NCBI RefSeq assembly: GCF_004745575.1
Contig: NZ_RPEM01000002.1
Coordinates: 186,001-250,000, forward strand
Length of the DNA stretch: 64,000 nt
Reading direction: 5' to 3'
DNA from: Pseudotabrizicola sediminis
Lineage (GTDB): Bacteria; Pseudomonadota; Alphaproteobacteria; Rhodobacterales; Rhodobacteraceae
Below, piece after piece: positions 26,933 to 36,096 of this stretch; the stretch's first letter is position 1, and the number at the start of each line of letters is the position of its first letter. A model generated the notes under the pieces. The model was given only the letters and a program-made list of their open reading frames with translations, searched no databases and was not told the origin of the DNA. The translations under genes and the position numbers were made by a program.

Positions 26933-26965
26933 AGGGCCGTCCCTTGTGGGGCGGCCCTGTTCTTT
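26933..26965. terminator. Bidirectional terminator between phaB and the micropeptide gene
   Basis: AGGGCCGTCCC (26933-26943) pairs with GGGGCGGCCCT (26948-26958) around TTGT, with one G-T wobble. The plus-strand tail is GTTCTTT and the minus-strand tail TTTCATTTT. It ends phaB and also the small gene on the other strand. Confidence 0.8.
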
Positions 26966-27108
26966 CAGACTTTCGCCATGCTGCCTGCTGGCTTGCGGCG
27001 GAAGAAGCTGATGACGCTGCGCATCATGTCTGCCATGGCTTGCGCACGCAATGCGCGGGCTTCGCGCATGATGGCATCGTGATCCTGTCTTACGTATTCT
27101 TCCAACAT
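26965..27108 (-). CDS. Micropeptide gene (47 residues), helical and basic
   Basis: A 47-residue ORF below common annotation size limits. It has a good ribosome site (AAGGA eight bases before the ATG at 27108) and shares the bidirectional terminator with phaB at its 3' end. The protein is a basic helix with REARALRAQAMADMMRS and SFFRRKPAG. Short peptides of this kind (REAR-LRA...RR) are common in Rhodobacterales, some annotated as RSP_7527-like; function unknown. Upstream the leader holds GGACATGTCC (27127-27136). Confidence 0.72.
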   Translation of the reverse strand: MLEEYVRQDHDAIMREARALRAQAMADMMRSVISFFRRKPAGSMAKV

Positions 27109-27294
27109 CGGACATTCCTTTTATGGACATGTCCTCCCTGCCTTTGAAAATGCCTGTCCGATCAGTGTATTGCAAGCCCAGAGTCCATGCAGTTTGCGCA
27201 ATGCCGCTGCCCGCAAGGCGCAATGCCGGGCTTGACCTTGCGGTGCGGCTGGCGTCTGGTCTGCGCCGGTTGGCGGGTGCAAAGGGGCAGAGTC

Positions 27295-28164
27295 GTGACA
27301 CAGGGCAGGGCCACGGCCATCGGGTTTTCGGCGGTTCTGATGTGGGCGCTGCTGGCGCTTTTCACCATCGGATCGGCACCGGTGCCACCGTTTCTGCTCA
27401 ACGCGCTGTGCTTTGGAATCGGCGGCGGGTTGGGCCTGATCTGGACGGCCCGGCGCGGGTTCGGGGTGCTGGGCCAAGTGTCGTGGAAGGTGTATGCCTT
27501 TGGCACGGTTGGCCTTTTTGGCTATCACTTCCTGTATTTCACCGCCTTTCGCATCGCGCCCACGGCGGAAACCGGCTTGATCGCCTATCTGTGGCCCTTG
27601 TTCATCGTGTTGTTCTCGGGGCTGCTGCCGGGCGAGCGGTTGCGCCCGCAGCATATCATCGGTGCGCTGGTGGCCTTTGCCGGGGCGGCGCTGATCGTGC
27701 TGCGCGGCGGGGTTGATCTGACAGGGGCTTCGGCCCCCGGTCTGCTGCTGGGCTTTGGCTGTGCGATCACCTGGGCGGGGTATTCGGTGCTGTCGCGGCG
27801 TCTGGGCAAGGTGCCGACGGAAAGCGTGACCGTGTTTTGCATGGCCACGGCCGCACTTTCGCTGGTGGCGCATCTGGCGCTGGAGGAGACGGTCTGGCCT
27901 GCCTCCACCCTCGGCTGGCTGTCGGTTCTGGCGCTTGGTCTTGGCCCGGTGGGGGCGGCGTTCTTTACCTGGGACATCGGCATGAAAAAAGGCGACATTC
28001 AGATGCTGGGTGTCGCGTCCTATGCGGCACCCTTGCTGTCCACGCTGGCGCTGATTGCCGCGGGCATAACGCCTGCCACCCCCGTTATCGGGGTGGCAGC
28101 GCTGTTGATTGCCGGGGGCGCTGCGCTGGCGGCGCGTGCAAGCGCCGCTGCGCCAAAGCCCTGA
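27295..28164 (+). CDS. EamA/DMT-superfamily transporter
   Basis: A 289-residue inner-membrane protein with ten hydrophobic helices and two EamA repeats. Signatures are APTAETGLIAYLWPLFIVLFSG and ATPVIGVAALLIAGGA. I chose the GTG at 27295, preceded by AGGGGCAG, because the N-terminal VTQGRATAIGFSAVLMW begins the first helix; an ATG at 27187 would add a Cys/Arg-rich non-membrane lead. Substrate unknown; DMT members export amino acids or other small molecules. Confidence 0.85.
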   Translation: MTQGRATAIGFSAVLMWALLALFTIGSAPVPPFLLNALCFGIGGGLGLIWTARRGFGVLGQVSWKVYAFGTVGLFGYHFLYFTAFRIAPTAETGLIAYLWPLFIVLFSGLLPGERLRPQHIIGALVAFAGAALIVLRGGVDLTGASAPGLLLGFGCAITWAGYSVLSRRLGKVPTESVTVFCMATAALSLVAHLALEETVWPASTLGWLSVLALGLGPVGAAFFTWDIGMKKGDIQMLGVASYAAPLLSTLALIAAGITPATPVIGVAALLIAGGAALAARASAAAPKP

Positions 28165-28186
28165 GGGCAGTTATGCCTGCGTGGTC

Positions 28187-28354
28187 CTATGCCTGCGCAA
28201 GGCGGGTGATTTCTTCCTTCAGCTTCATCTTCTGCTTTTTCAGGTCAGAGATTTTCAGGGCATCCGTTGCCGGACTGCGCTGTTCGCGTTCCACGATGTC
28301 TGAGAGGTGCTCATGCTTGCGGCGCAGTTCCTGCAGGTGCGAAGCAACGGTCAT
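28187..28354 (-). CDS. DUF465 (YdcH-like) micropeptide
   Basis: A 55-residue highly charged protein with the DUF465/YdcH pattern: HLQELRRKHEHLSDIVEREQR followed by a Lys-rich helix SDLKKQKMKLKEEITRLAQ. An AAAGGAGGGT ribosome site lies just before the ATG at 28354. The sequence is predicted to form a helical hairpin, possibly a small regulator or chaperone-like protein. The function of the family is not established. Confidence 0.88.
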   Translation of the reverse strand: MTVASHLQELRRKHEHLSDIVEREQRSPATDALKISDLKKQKMKLKEEITRLAQA

Positions 28355-28454
28355 CTTAACCCTCCTTTGGTCGGTTCAAGTATGACAATTGCATCACAAG
28401 AGCCGAGTCGTGTCGCCCTAAATCGACCGCTGCACAGCAGCATTTGCAAAGCAT

Positions 28455-29210
28455 TCAGCGAAATCGCGCCAAAAGATCACTTCCTGTGCGCAGAACGGCG
28501 CTCGCCTCTGGCGTGTAATTCTCGCGGTCGCCGTCATGGGCTTGCCCTGCGTGAATCACCAGTGGGGCCAGCAGCCGGAACGGGCCACGCCCGCCCTTGC
28601 GCGCCTGCACGATGATGCGCAGCGCGGTGCGCCCCGCGCGGGGCGCCAGCGGCAACACGGCGATGGACCCGAGTTTCGCCATGCCCGCCAGCACGGCGGG
28701 CAGACCATCGGTGCCGCAGATCAGCGTCAGCCAGCCGCCGGGGGCCAGCCTGCGGGCCCCGGCCAGCACCCAATCGCCCAGCGGCAGATCGACCTGCATC
28801 GCGCGGGCGCGCTCCGGCACCGGCGACCTTGTGCCGGCGGGCGGATAATAGGGTGGGTTCATGATGACATGGTCAAAATCCACCCGCAGCGGGCCGGGCA
28901 TCTGCGCCAGATCGCCATCATGCACCTGCATGTCAATGCCGTTGCGCGTCGCATTGCGCCGGGCAAGCGCCGCATAGCCGGGCTGCACCTCCAGCCCCCA
29001 CAATAGCGCGCCGGGCACCCGCGCGCCAAGGCACAGGCTTGCCGCCCCGACCCCGCAGCCGATGTCCAGCACCCTTTCGCCGGTTTGTGCCGGGCAGGCG
29101 GCGGCCAGAAAGACCGGATCGGTTGCCGCGCGATATCCCCTGACCGGTTGCAGCAGGGTCAACCTGCCGCACAGGAACTTGTCGTCGGTCAGGTCGGCAT
29201 CGTCAAACAT
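28455..29210 (-). CDS. NPPY-type N6-adenine tRNA methyltransferase-like protein (TrmN6 family)
   Basis: A 251-residue SAM methyltransferase of the TrmN6/YfiC type. The SAM-binding motif is VLDIGCGVGAASLCLG and the catalytic loop VIMNPPYYPP is an NPPY motif, typical of N6-adenine methyltransferases. E. coli TrmN6 modifies A37 of tRNA-Val1. The target here is inferred by family. It is a minus-strand gene just upstream of the DUF2007 gene on the same strand. Confidence 0.86.
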   Translation of the reverse strand: MFDDADLTDDKFLCGRLTLLQPVRGYRAATDPVFLAAACPAQTGERVLDIGCGVGAASLCLGARVPGALLWGLEVQPGYAALARRNATRNGIDMQVHDGDLAQMPGPLRVDFDHVIMNPPYYPPAGTRSPVPERARAMQVDLPLGDWVLAGARRLAPGGWLTLICGTDGLPAVLAGMAKLGSIAVLPLAPRAGRTALRIIVQARKGGRGPFRLLAPLVIHAGQAHDGDRENYTPEASAVLRTGSDLLARFR

Positions 29211-29224
29211 CGCGGGTCTGTTTC

Positions 29225-29440
29225 CTAAAACCCAAAGTCGATCTCGTTGTCGCGCAGCACGGTGCGCGCGATGAACAGATCTGAATCGCGCACCATCAAC
29301 CGCCGCGGCAATATGCCAAGGCTGCCATCGAGGATGCTCATGTGGACGTCCATTTCAAAGGTCGCTATACCCTCGCCCTGAAGCAGGGCCTGTGCATAGG
29401 CGATCACCGTGACATCCGTTGTGCGCAAAAGTTCTTTCAT
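29225..29440 (-). CDS. DUF2007 small protein
   Basis: A 71-residue soluble protein with the DUF2007 pattern: MKELLRTTDVTVIAYAQALL and a late LGILPRRLMVRDSDLFIARTVL. The fold resembles a signal-transduction PII-like or ferredoxin-like beta domain in that family, function unknown. It is transcribed away from the prenyl diphosphate synthase and lies 15 nt from the methyltransferase gene, so the two probably form a unit. Confidence 0.82.
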   Translation of the reverse strand: MKELLRTTDVTVIAYAQALLQGEGIATFEMDVHMSILDGSLGILPRRLMVRDSDLFIARTVLRDNEIDFGF

Positions 29441-29494
29441 AAGCCCAGATTTATGGCCTTTTCTGTGAAAAGGCGAGAGTGGAGCAGGCAGGGG

Positions 29495-30511
29495 ATGAGT
29501 TTGGATCAGATTGCAGCACAGCAGACACCGCAAAAGCCGCAAGAACGGCTGTCTGCATGGTTGGCAGGCGATATGGATGCCGTCAATCTGCTGATCCGTG
29601 ACCGCATGGCCAGCGAACATGCCCCCCGGATTCCCCAAGTCACCGCCCATCTGATCGAGGCGGGCGGCAAGCGGTTGCGCCCGATGCTGACGCTGGCCGC
29701 GGCGCGGCTGTGTGGCTATGACGGGCCGTATCATGTGCATCTGGCGGCGACGGTGGAATTCATCCACACCGCGACCCTGCTGCATGATGATGTGGTGGAT
29801 GAAAGCAGCCAGCGGCGCGGCCGGCCTACCGCCAACCTGCTGTGGGACAACAAATCCAGCGTGCTGGTCGGCGACTATCTGTTCGCCCGCAGCTTTCAGC
29901 TGATGACCGAAACCGGCAACATGCGGGTGCTGGCGATCCTGTCCAACGCCTCGGCGGTGATTGCGGAAGGCGAGGTGCTGCAACTGACCGCCGCGCAGGA
30001 TCTGCGCACCGATGAAGGCATTTACCTCAAGGTTGTGCGCGGCAAGACGGCGGCGCTGTTTTCTGCGGCGACCGAGGTCGGCGGTGTGATCGCCGGCGCC
30101 ACGCCTGCACAGGTGCAGGCGCTGTATGATTATGGCGATGCCTTGGGGATTGCGTTTCAGATCGTCGATGACCTGCTGGATTACGGCGGCACCGATGCGG
30201 CCATCGGCAAGAACACCGGCGATGATTTCCGCGAACGCAAGCTGACCCTGCCGGTGATCAAGGCGGTGGCTGTGGCCACGGCGGAAGAGCGCGCGTTCTG
30301 GGAACGGGTGATCGAAAAGGGCGACCAGCGCGAGGGCGATCTGGATCAGGCCCGCGCGATCATGGCCCGCCACGGCACGATGGAGGCGGCACGCCAGGAT
30401 GCGCTGGCATGGGCCGCCAAGGCGCGTGCGGCGCTGGATGATCTGCCCGCACACGACCTGCGCGACATGCTGGCCGAACTGGCCGATTACGTGGTGGAAC
30501 GGATCAGCTGA
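29495..30511 (+). CDS. Long-chain polyprenyl diphosphate synthase
   Basis: A 338-residue trans-isoprenyl diphosphate synthase. First Asp-rich motif is [10 protein letters not shown] (Asp98, Asp99, Asp102) and second is [10 protein letters not shown] (Asp225, Asp226, Asp229); [18 protein letters not shown] is also typical. It should make the side chain of ubiquinone, most likely decaprenyl in this lineage. The ATG at 29495 follows AGGCAGGGG. It converges on ispE and their stops overlap by eight nucleotides. COQ9 lies at 48419. Confidence 0.93.
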   Translation: MSLDQIAAQQTPQKPQERLSAWLAGDMDAVNLLIRDRMASEHAPRIPQVTAHLIEAGGKRLRPMLTLAAARLCGYDGPYHVHLAATVEFIHTATLLHDDVVDESSQRRGRPTANLLWDNKSSVLVGDYLFARSFQLMTETGNMRVLAILSNASAVIAEGEVLQLTAAQDLRTDEGIYLKVVRGKTAALFSAATEVGGVIAGATPAQVQALYDYGDALGIAFQIVDDLLDYGGTDAAIGKNTGDDFRERKLTLPVIKAVAVATAEERAFWERVIEKGDQREGDLDQARAIMARHGTMEAARQDALAWAAKARAALDDLPAHDLRDMLAELADYVVERIS

Positions 30512-31370
30512 GCATCCGCGCCGGGGCGACCCACCATCGGGGCTGCGCCGACTGGATGGCCCTTGCGGCGGCGCGTGCCGAATCTTGCGCTGCGAACAGG
30601 CCAAAGCAGGTGGCCCCTGACCCTGACATCCGCGACAGCAGGCACCCCGGCTGGGCTGACAGCGCCGATCTGACGGCACCGATCACCGGGGCAATGGCGG
30701 TCGCGGCATCCTCCATATCGTTGCGCATGGTTTGCAGGCACGCCACAAACCCTTCAAGGGTCGGAAACGGGGAAATCTGCGGCGGCATCGCGGGGTTATC
30801 CTTGGATGCCAGCCTGCGAAACACCTCTGGCGTGGCCACTGCCACCCCCGGATTGACCAGCACCAGCCAGGCCTGCGGCAGATCGGGCACCGGGGTCAGA
30901 CGTTCCCCGACCCCCTGCATCCGCACGGCGCGGCCCAGCAGGCAGACCGGCACATCGGCCCCAAGCCGCAGCACGGCGCTGTCTTCGGGCAAGGGCAGAT
31001 CCATCAGCCGCGCCAGCGCCCGCAGGGTGGCGGCGGCATCCGCCGACCCGCCGCCGATACCCGATGACACCGGCAGAGCCTTCTCCAGCGTGATCGCCGC
31101 GTGGCCCTGCATCAGCCGCGCCGCGCGCAGCACCAGATTGTCGTCCGTTACCGGCAACGCTGCCGCCTGTGGCCCGGTGATCGTGAGCGCCAGCGCCTTT
31201 GCCGCGCGCACCGTCACACGGTCACCCACATCGGCAAACACCACCAGCGAGTCGAGCAGGTGATAGCCATCAGCGCGTTGCCCGGTGACATGCAGGGTCA
31301 GGTTGATCTTGGCGGGCGCGAATTCGGTAACCGTGCAGTCAGGAAACGTAGGGGGCAGATCAGTTGCCAT
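30504..31370 (-). CDS. ispE: 4-diphosphocytidyl-2-C-methyl-D-erythritol kinase IspE
   Basis: Phosphorylates CDP-ME at its 2-hydroxyl in the non-mevalonate isoprenoid pathway. The 288-residue GHMP kinase has [12 protein letters not shown] with Lys21, the ATP loop [17 protein letters not shown] (100-116) and Asp139 in GADVPV. The ATG at 31370 overlaps the TPR gene stop by 11 nt, so it is translationally coupled to it. It converges with the polyprenyl synthase, another isoprenoid gene, with an eight-nucleotide 3' overlap. Confidence 0.95.
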   Translation of the reverse strand: MATDLPPTFPDCTVTEFAPAKINLTLHVTGQRADGYHLLDSLVVFADVGDRVTVRAAKALALTITGPQAAALPVTDDNLVLRAARLMQGHAAITLEKALPVSSGIGGGSADAAATLRALARLMDLPLPEDSAVLRLGADVPVCLLGRAVRMQGVGERLTPVPDLPQAWLVLVNPGVAVATPEVFRRLASKDNPAMPPQISPFPTLEGFVACLQTMRNDMEDAATAIAPVIGAVRSALSAQPGCLLSRMSGSGATCFGLFAAQDSARAAARAIQSAQPRWWVAPARMLS

Positions 31371-33111
31371 TCGCCACCGCTTGCAGGGATGGCGCACCCT
31401 CTTCGACCAGCACGGCATCGAGGCCCACTTCCAGCTTGCGCCGGATGCGGGTTGCATCCTTTTCCACCGGCTCGAACGACAGCGCGCGCCGCCACTGGAA
31501 CCGCGCTTCCAGCTGCCGCCCAACCGCCCAATACACATCACCCAGATGGTCGGTTACCACCGGATCGACCGGTTCCAGCAGGCTGGCGCGTTCCATCGGG
31601 GCAAGGGCCTCGTCATAGCGGCCAAGGCGGAAATAGGCCCAGGCAAGGCTGTCGATGATATAGCCTGCATCCGGGCGGGCGGCGACCGCGCGCTCGATCA
31701 TGCCAAGGGCTTCCTCTAGGTTCTCGCCCCGGTCGACAAAGCTGTAACCAAGGTAATTCAGCACCTGCGGCTGATCCGGGTTCAGCTCCAGCGCCTTGCG
31801 AAAATCCGCTTCGGCCTTCTCCCATTGACCGGATCGTTCATGGGCCACAGCGCGGGAATAAAAGAGGCCCCAGTGGCGGTCTTGCGGCTCTGACACAAGG
31901 GCCACGGCGGCATCATAGGCGGTGGCCGAGTCTTCGAACCGGTCCACCCGGCGCAGCGCATCGCCATAAGCCATCTGCACCATCACAAGACCGGGGTGGC
32001 TTTCTGCCAGCGCCTGCAGCACGGCCACCGCTTCATCCGGCTGGTCGCGCGCGAACAAGGTGGCCGACCGCCCGATCTCTGCCGCATGAAAGCTGGGGTG
32101 ATCCGGGGCAAGCAGCGCATAGGTTTCACCGGCCAGTTCGGACTGTCGCAGCAATTCCAGCAGACCCGCCGACAACAGCACAGCCTCGGTATGGGTAGGG
32201 TTCAGGTCAAGGGCTGCACGCGCATACAGCAGGGTATAGCCATTTTCAGCCTCACCGTTCAGCGCGATGGCCACGGAAAAGAACACCTCTGCAATGCCCT
32301 CCCTGGCGCTGCGCACCACATCAAAGGCCAAGGGCGTGCCCGCTTCCAGCGCGCTGCGCAGGGCAAGCAGTCCCGGCTCAGGTTCAACACCGAAGCTGCG
32401 GTCCAGCAGGGCCAGCGCCTCGTCGAACTTCTCCAACTGGCTCAGGATCTGGACATGGGCGATGATGCCCCGGCGGTTGACCACCAGCGGCCCTTCGGCC
32501 CGACCCGACAGAATGTTGTCGGCGCTTTCAAAATCACCCACCGCGGCCAGCGCCAGCGCCTTGTGATACAGCCCAAAGGCTTTCAGCCCGTTGGTCGCGG
32601 CGATGGTGTCAAAGGCCGCCACCGTTTCCGACATCCGGCCCTTGCCGAACTCGGCCCAGGCGCGGGTCAGATCATCCAGCAGATTGCCGATCTTGCGCGT
32701 CTCGGGCAGGGCGAGGATCGCATCGTAATCCTCGGCCTGCACGTCGCGGACCAGAAGGGCGATGTTGGCCCCGATGCTGCGGCCGCCCAGTTCGGTCAGC
32801 CGTGCTGCGGCACCGGCCGATGCCGCCAGATCGCCCACCCCGATATAGGACAGGATCGCCCCTTCCAGCAGCCCCGGATTGTTCGGGTCGCTTTCCAGCG
32901 CGCGGGCAAACCAGCGCGCGCCTTCGCGAAAATCGCTCTGCACCGCCGCCGAGCGCGCCGCGAGATAGGCCCCGGCATCGCCGGGTTCCATGGCCTGCGT
33001 GGTGGGGGGCGTCTGCGCGATCAGCGCGCCCGGCTGCACGGAAATCAGGGCCGCCAGCAAAAGGGCAGTCAGACGGGGCGGCAAGGCATGGGTCATTGGG
33101 GCACTTTTCAT
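31360..33111 (-). CDS. Tetratricopeptide-repeat protein with signal peptide
   Basis: A 583-residue exported protein. The first 35 residues form a signal peptide ([19 protein letters not shown]). The rest is an array of TPR-like helical hairpins, with clear repeats around [36 protein letters not shown] and [25 protein letters not shown] proteins are protein-interaction scaffolds; no catalytic domain is visible. It precedes ispE with an 11-nt overlap. The role in the envelope is not readable. Confidence 0.88.
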   Translation of the reverse strand: MKSAPMTHALPPRLTALLLAALISVQPGALIAQTPPTTQAMEPGDAGAYLAARSAAVQSDFREGARWFARALESDPNNPGLLEGAILSYIGVGDLAASAGAAARLTELGGRSIGANIALLVRDVQAEDYDAILALPETRKIGNLLDDLTRAWAEFGKGRMSETVAAFDTIAATNGLKAFGLYHKALALAAVGDFESADNILSGRAEGPLVVNRRGIIAHVQILSQLEKFDEALALLDRSFGVEPEPGLLALRSALEAGTPLAFDVVRSAREGIAEVFFSVAIALNGEAENGYTLLYARAALDLNPTHTEAVLLSAGLLELLRQSELAGETYALLAPDHPSFHAAEIGRSATLFARDQPDEAVAVLQALAESHPGLVMVQMAYGDALRRVDRFEDSATAYDAAVALVSEPQDRHWGLFYSRAVAHERSGQWEKAEADFRKALELNPDQPQVLNYLGYSFVDRGENLEEALGMIERAVAARPDAGYIIDSLAWAYFRLGRYDEALAPMERASLLEPVDPVVTDHLGDVYWAVGRQLEARFQWRRALSFEPVEKDATRIRRKLEVGLDAVLVEEGAPSLQAVANGN

Positions 33112-33192
33112 AGGTTCACCGCCGCAAAGCTAGCGGTCGGCCTCGCCGCTGGCAATGGCAGGGGGCGGGTTCAGGCAATGATCGCGCAAATG

Positions 33193-33621
33193 TCAGAGCA
33201 CACGCAGCACGGCGATGCCGGCAGCGGCCAGAACAGGCAGCCCGATCAGGATCAGCGGCACGTTCAGCCATTGCCGCGACGGGGCGACGGTCAGCACCGG
33301 ATAGATCACCGGCCAGCGCCCGCTTTGCGCCGCTTGTGCCAGCGTGCTGACCGCAACCGGCAGACGCACCCCGAACAGATGCGGCGGCGCAAACGGCCAG
33401 CCTGGGCGCAGGATGCTTGCCGCGTCGCGGTGGTGGAACCGGGGCTCATAGCCGGTCAGGTCCACCCCGAACGCTGCCGCGAAACTGTCCATGAACGCCG
33501 TGGCGGTGTCGCCATCCGCGTCGAGTGCGGCCAGCACATCGGCCTCTTGCGAAAGGGTCAACCGCCGCCCGCAGCGGGCCTCGATGAACGCCAGAATGTC
33601 TGTCCGCTCCGGCCCGTTCAT
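33193..33621 (-). CDS. DUF1493-family protein
   Basis: A 142-residue protein with the DUF1493 pattern: ALDADGDTATAFMDSFAAAFGVDLTGYEPRFHH, then a C-terminal hydrophobic helix (IGLPVLAAAGIAVL). It probably anchors to the inner membrane by that tail. It lies eight bases from the ETF-QO 3' end on the same strand and may be co-transcribed with it. Function unknown. I start it at the ATG at 33621; an ATG at 33729 would overlap the ETF-QO gene heavily. Confidence 0.72.
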   Translation of the reverse strand: MNGPERTDILAFIEARCGRRLTLSQEADVLAALDADGDTATAFMDSFAAAFGVDLTGYEPRFHHRDAASILRPGWPFAPPHLFGVRLPVAVSTLAQAAQSGRWPVIYPVLTVAPSRQWLNVPLILIGLPVLAAAGIAVLRVL

Positions 33622-33629
33622 GGCCTGCC

Positions 33630-35279
33630 TCACATGTTCGGATAGTTCGGCCCGCCCGCCCCCTGCGGCGTGGTCCAGACGATGTTCTGGCTGGGGTCCT
33701 TGATGTCGCAGGTCTTGCAATGCACGCAATTCTGGAAGTTGATCACAAAACGCGGCTCTTTGCCCTGTTCGGCCACCACCTCATAGACCCCCGCCGGGCA
33801 ATAGCGCTGCGCCGGTTCGGCATATTTCGGCAGGTTGACGGCGATGGGAACTGACGGGTCGCGCAGCTTAAGATGAGACGGCTGCGCCTCATCGTGGTTG
33901 GTGAAGCTGTAGGCCACATTGGTCAGCCGGTCGAACGACAGCTTGCCATCGGGGCGCGGATAGTCGATCGGCGCGAAGTCTTTCGCCAGCCCCGTGGCGG
34001 CGGCATCGGATTTGCCGTGTTTCAGCGTGCCGAACAGCGAAAACCCAAGCGTGTTGGTCCACATGTCGAAGCCCCCACCCATCAGGCTGGCGATCAGACC
34101 GTATTTCGACCACAGGGGTTTGACGTTGCGCACCTTTTTCAGGTCTGCGCCGATGGCACCGCCGCGCACATCTGCCTCATAGGCGCTCAGCTCGTCGCCC
34201 GCGCGCCCCGCCTTGATGGCCGCATGCGCCGCCTCGGCCGCCGCCTTGCCCGACAGCATGGCGTTGTGGTTGCCCTTGATGCGCGGCACGTTGACCATGC
34301 CGACCGAACAGCCCAAGAGCGCCACGCCGGGGGCCACCATCTTTGGCATAGACTGATAACCGCCCTCGGAAATTGCCCGCGCGCCATACGCCACACGCTT
34401 GCCGCCCGCCAGCAGGTCGGCCACCATCGGGTGATGCTTGAAGCGCTGGAATTCCATATAGGGGTACAGGTGCGGGTTTTCATAGTTCAGATGAACCACA
34501 AAGCCGACATAAACCTGACTGTTTTCAAGATGATAGATGAACGATCCGCCGCCCGCATTCTTGCCCAGCGGCCAGCCCATGGTGTGGGTCACGGTGCCGA
34601 TCCGGTGCTTGGCGGGGTCAATCTCCCAGATCTCTTTCATGCCAAGGCCGAATTTCTGCGGGCAATGGCCTTTGGACAACTCGTATTTGTCCATCACCTG
34701 CTTGGCCAGCGACCCGCGCACGCCTTCGGACAGGAACACGTATTTGCCGTGCAGCTCCATTCCCGGCTCGTAAGATGGCCCCGGCTCCCCCGTCGCCGGG
34801 TCGCGCCCGAATTCGCCCGCCACCACACCGGCCACGCGATCCCCGTCAAACACCAGCTCCGAACAGGACATGCCGGGAAAAATCTCGACCCCCAGCCCTT
34901 CGGCCACGCCTGCCATCCAGCGGCAGACATTGGCCATCGACACGATGTAATTGCCGTGGTTGTTCATCAGGGGCGGCATCGGAAAGTTCGGGATGCGGAT
35001 CTGCCCGGCAGGCCCGAGCATGTAGAAATTGTCTTCCTTTACCAGCGTCTTGATCGGCGCGCCCATGCTGCGCCAGTCCGGCAGCAGCGCGTCCAGCCCC
35101 GACGGGTCCAGCACCGCGCCCGACAGGATATGCGCGCCCACCTCTGACCCTTTTTCCAGCACCACCACCGACAGATCGGCATCCAGCTGCTTCAACCGGA
35201 TCGCCGCAGACAGGCCCGCCGGACCTGCGCCCACGATCACCACGTCATAATCCATCTTCTCTCGTGCGATCTGGCTCAT
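33630..35279 (-). CDS. Electron-transfer flavoprotein:ubiquinone oxidoreductase
   Basis: A 549-residue monotopic membrane enzyme that passes electrons from ETF (fed by acyl-CoA and dimethylglycine-type dehydrogenases) to ubiquinone. FAD motif VIVGAGPAGLSAAIRL near the start; ubiquinone-anchor region in the middle; the C-terminal 4Fe-4S site has the run QNCVHCKTCDIKDPSQNIVW. Start at 35279 gives the standard length. The nearby acyl-CoA dehydrogenase at 38181 could supply its electrons. An intergenic region with greA follows. Confidence 0.95.
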   Translation of the reverse strand: MSQIAREKMDYDVVIVGAGPAGLSAAIRLKQLDADLSVVVLEKGSEVGAHILSGAVLDPSGLDALLPDWRSMGAPIKTLVKEDNFYMLGPAGQIRIPNFPMPPLMNNHGNYIVSMANVCRWMAGVAEGLGVEIFPGMSCSELVFDGDRVAGVVAGEFGRDPATGEPGPSYEPGMELHGKYVFLSEGVRGSLAKQVMDKYELSKGHCPQKFGLGMKEIWEIDPAKHRIGTVTHTMGWPLGKNAGGGSFIYHLENSQVYVGFVVHLNYENPHLYPYMEFQRFKHHPMVADLLAGGKRVAYGARAISEGGYQSMPKMVAPGVALLGCSVGMVNVPRIKGNHNAMLSGKAAAEAAHAAIKAGRAGDELSAYEADVRGGAIGADLKKVRNVKPLWSKYGLIASLMGGGFDMWTNTLGFSLFGTLKHGKSDAAATGLAKDFAPIDYPRPDGKLSFDRLTNVAYSFTNHDEAQPSHLKLRDPSVPIAVNLPKYAEPAQRYCPAGVYEVVAEQGKEPRFVINFQNCVHCKTCDIKDPSQNIVWTTPQGAGGPNYPNM

Positions 35280-35529
35280 CCTAAGGTCTCCGCTCGCCGG
35301 GCAGGCCGGTGTCTGATCTGTTGATTTTGCTGGCTTCGTCATTGCCCGATGGCAGACCCATGGTCAACCGTAACGCAACATCACGGTTCCGCATTGCAGC
35401 ATCGCCGCAACTTTATGTCTCCCCGGCAGGCGGCCTTCTGTTCCGGGGGCGACATGCTTCCGCCTCTGTGCGCCATGCCCCCTTGCAATTCATGCCGCCA
35501 TCCGCTTGGGTATTGGTCAATGCGTGACG
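35280..35529. other. Divergent intergenic region between ETF-QO and greA
   Basis: About 250 nt with no credible gene, between the divergently transcribed ETF-QO and greA. It should carry both promoters, but I could not fix a convincing -35/-10 pair. The last 50 nt before greA form the hairpin described separately. Confidence 0.5.
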
Positions 35530-35563
35530 GGCCATGGCCCCCCACAGGGGCCGTGGCCTCCCT
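35530..35563 (+). terminator. Terminator-like hairpin in the greA leader
   Basis: GGCCATGGCCCC (35530-35541) pairs with GGGGCCGTGGCC (35547-35558) around CCACA with one wobble, then TCCCTTTTCG. It sits 22 nt before the greA start codon and just before its ribosome site. It looks like an intrinsic terminator in the leader, hence a possible attenuator. Confidence 0.55.
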
Positions 35564-35580
35564 TTTCGTGGAAGATGACG

Positions 35581-36051
35581 ATGGAAAAGATTCCGATGAC
35601 CCGCGGTGGGTATGATGCTCTGGATGAAGAGCTGAAAATCCTCAAATCGGTGGAACGCCCGGCAGTGATCCGCGCCATTTCTGAGGCCCGTGAACACGGC
35701 GATCTGTCGGAAAACGCCGAATACCACTCCGCCCGTGAAAAGCAGTCTTTCATCGAGGGCCGCATCAAGGAGCTGGAAGGCATCCTGTCGCTGGCCGAGG
35801 TGATCGACCCGACAAAACTGTCCGGCTCGATCAAGTTCGGGGCCACGGTGGTGCTGGTGGACGAAGACACCGACGAGGAACGCAAGTATCAGATCGTGGG
35901 CGAGACCGAGGCCGATATCGAACGCGGCCTGCTGAACATCCGCTCGCCGCTGGCCCGCGCGCTGATCGGCAAGGACGAAGGCGACAGCGTCGAGGTGAAA
36001 ACCCCCGGCGGTGACCGCAGCTATGAAGTGCTCAGCATCCGCTATGTCTGA
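35581..36051 (+). CDS. greA: Transcription elongation factor GreA
   Basis: Cleaves the 3' end of stalled transcripts in RNA polymerase, rescuing backtracked complexes. The 156-residue protein shows the Gre pattern: [28 protein letters not shown] in the coiled-coil half, then [26 protein letters not shown] with the acidic tip Asp and Glu, and [23 protein letters not shown]. The start at 35581 has GGAAG six bases upstream, while the ATG at 35575 is too close. Confidence 0.96.
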   Translation: MEKIPMTRGGYDALDEELKILKSVERPAVIRAISEAREHGDLSENAEYHSAREKQSFIEGRIKELEGILSLAEVIDPTKLSGSIKFGATVVLVDEDTDEERKYQIVGETEADIERGLLNIRSPLARALIGKDEGDSVEVKTPGGDRSYEVLSIRYV

Positions 36052-36096
36052 CCCCCGCGCCTGACCCCAGCCTGTGCCCCCCGGAACGAGGCGACA

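Noticed and set aside
31996-33645. Plus-strand 549-codon open frame over the TPR gene
   Set aside because: Gln/Arg/His-rich shadow; the minus-strand TPR protein has a signal peptide and repeats.
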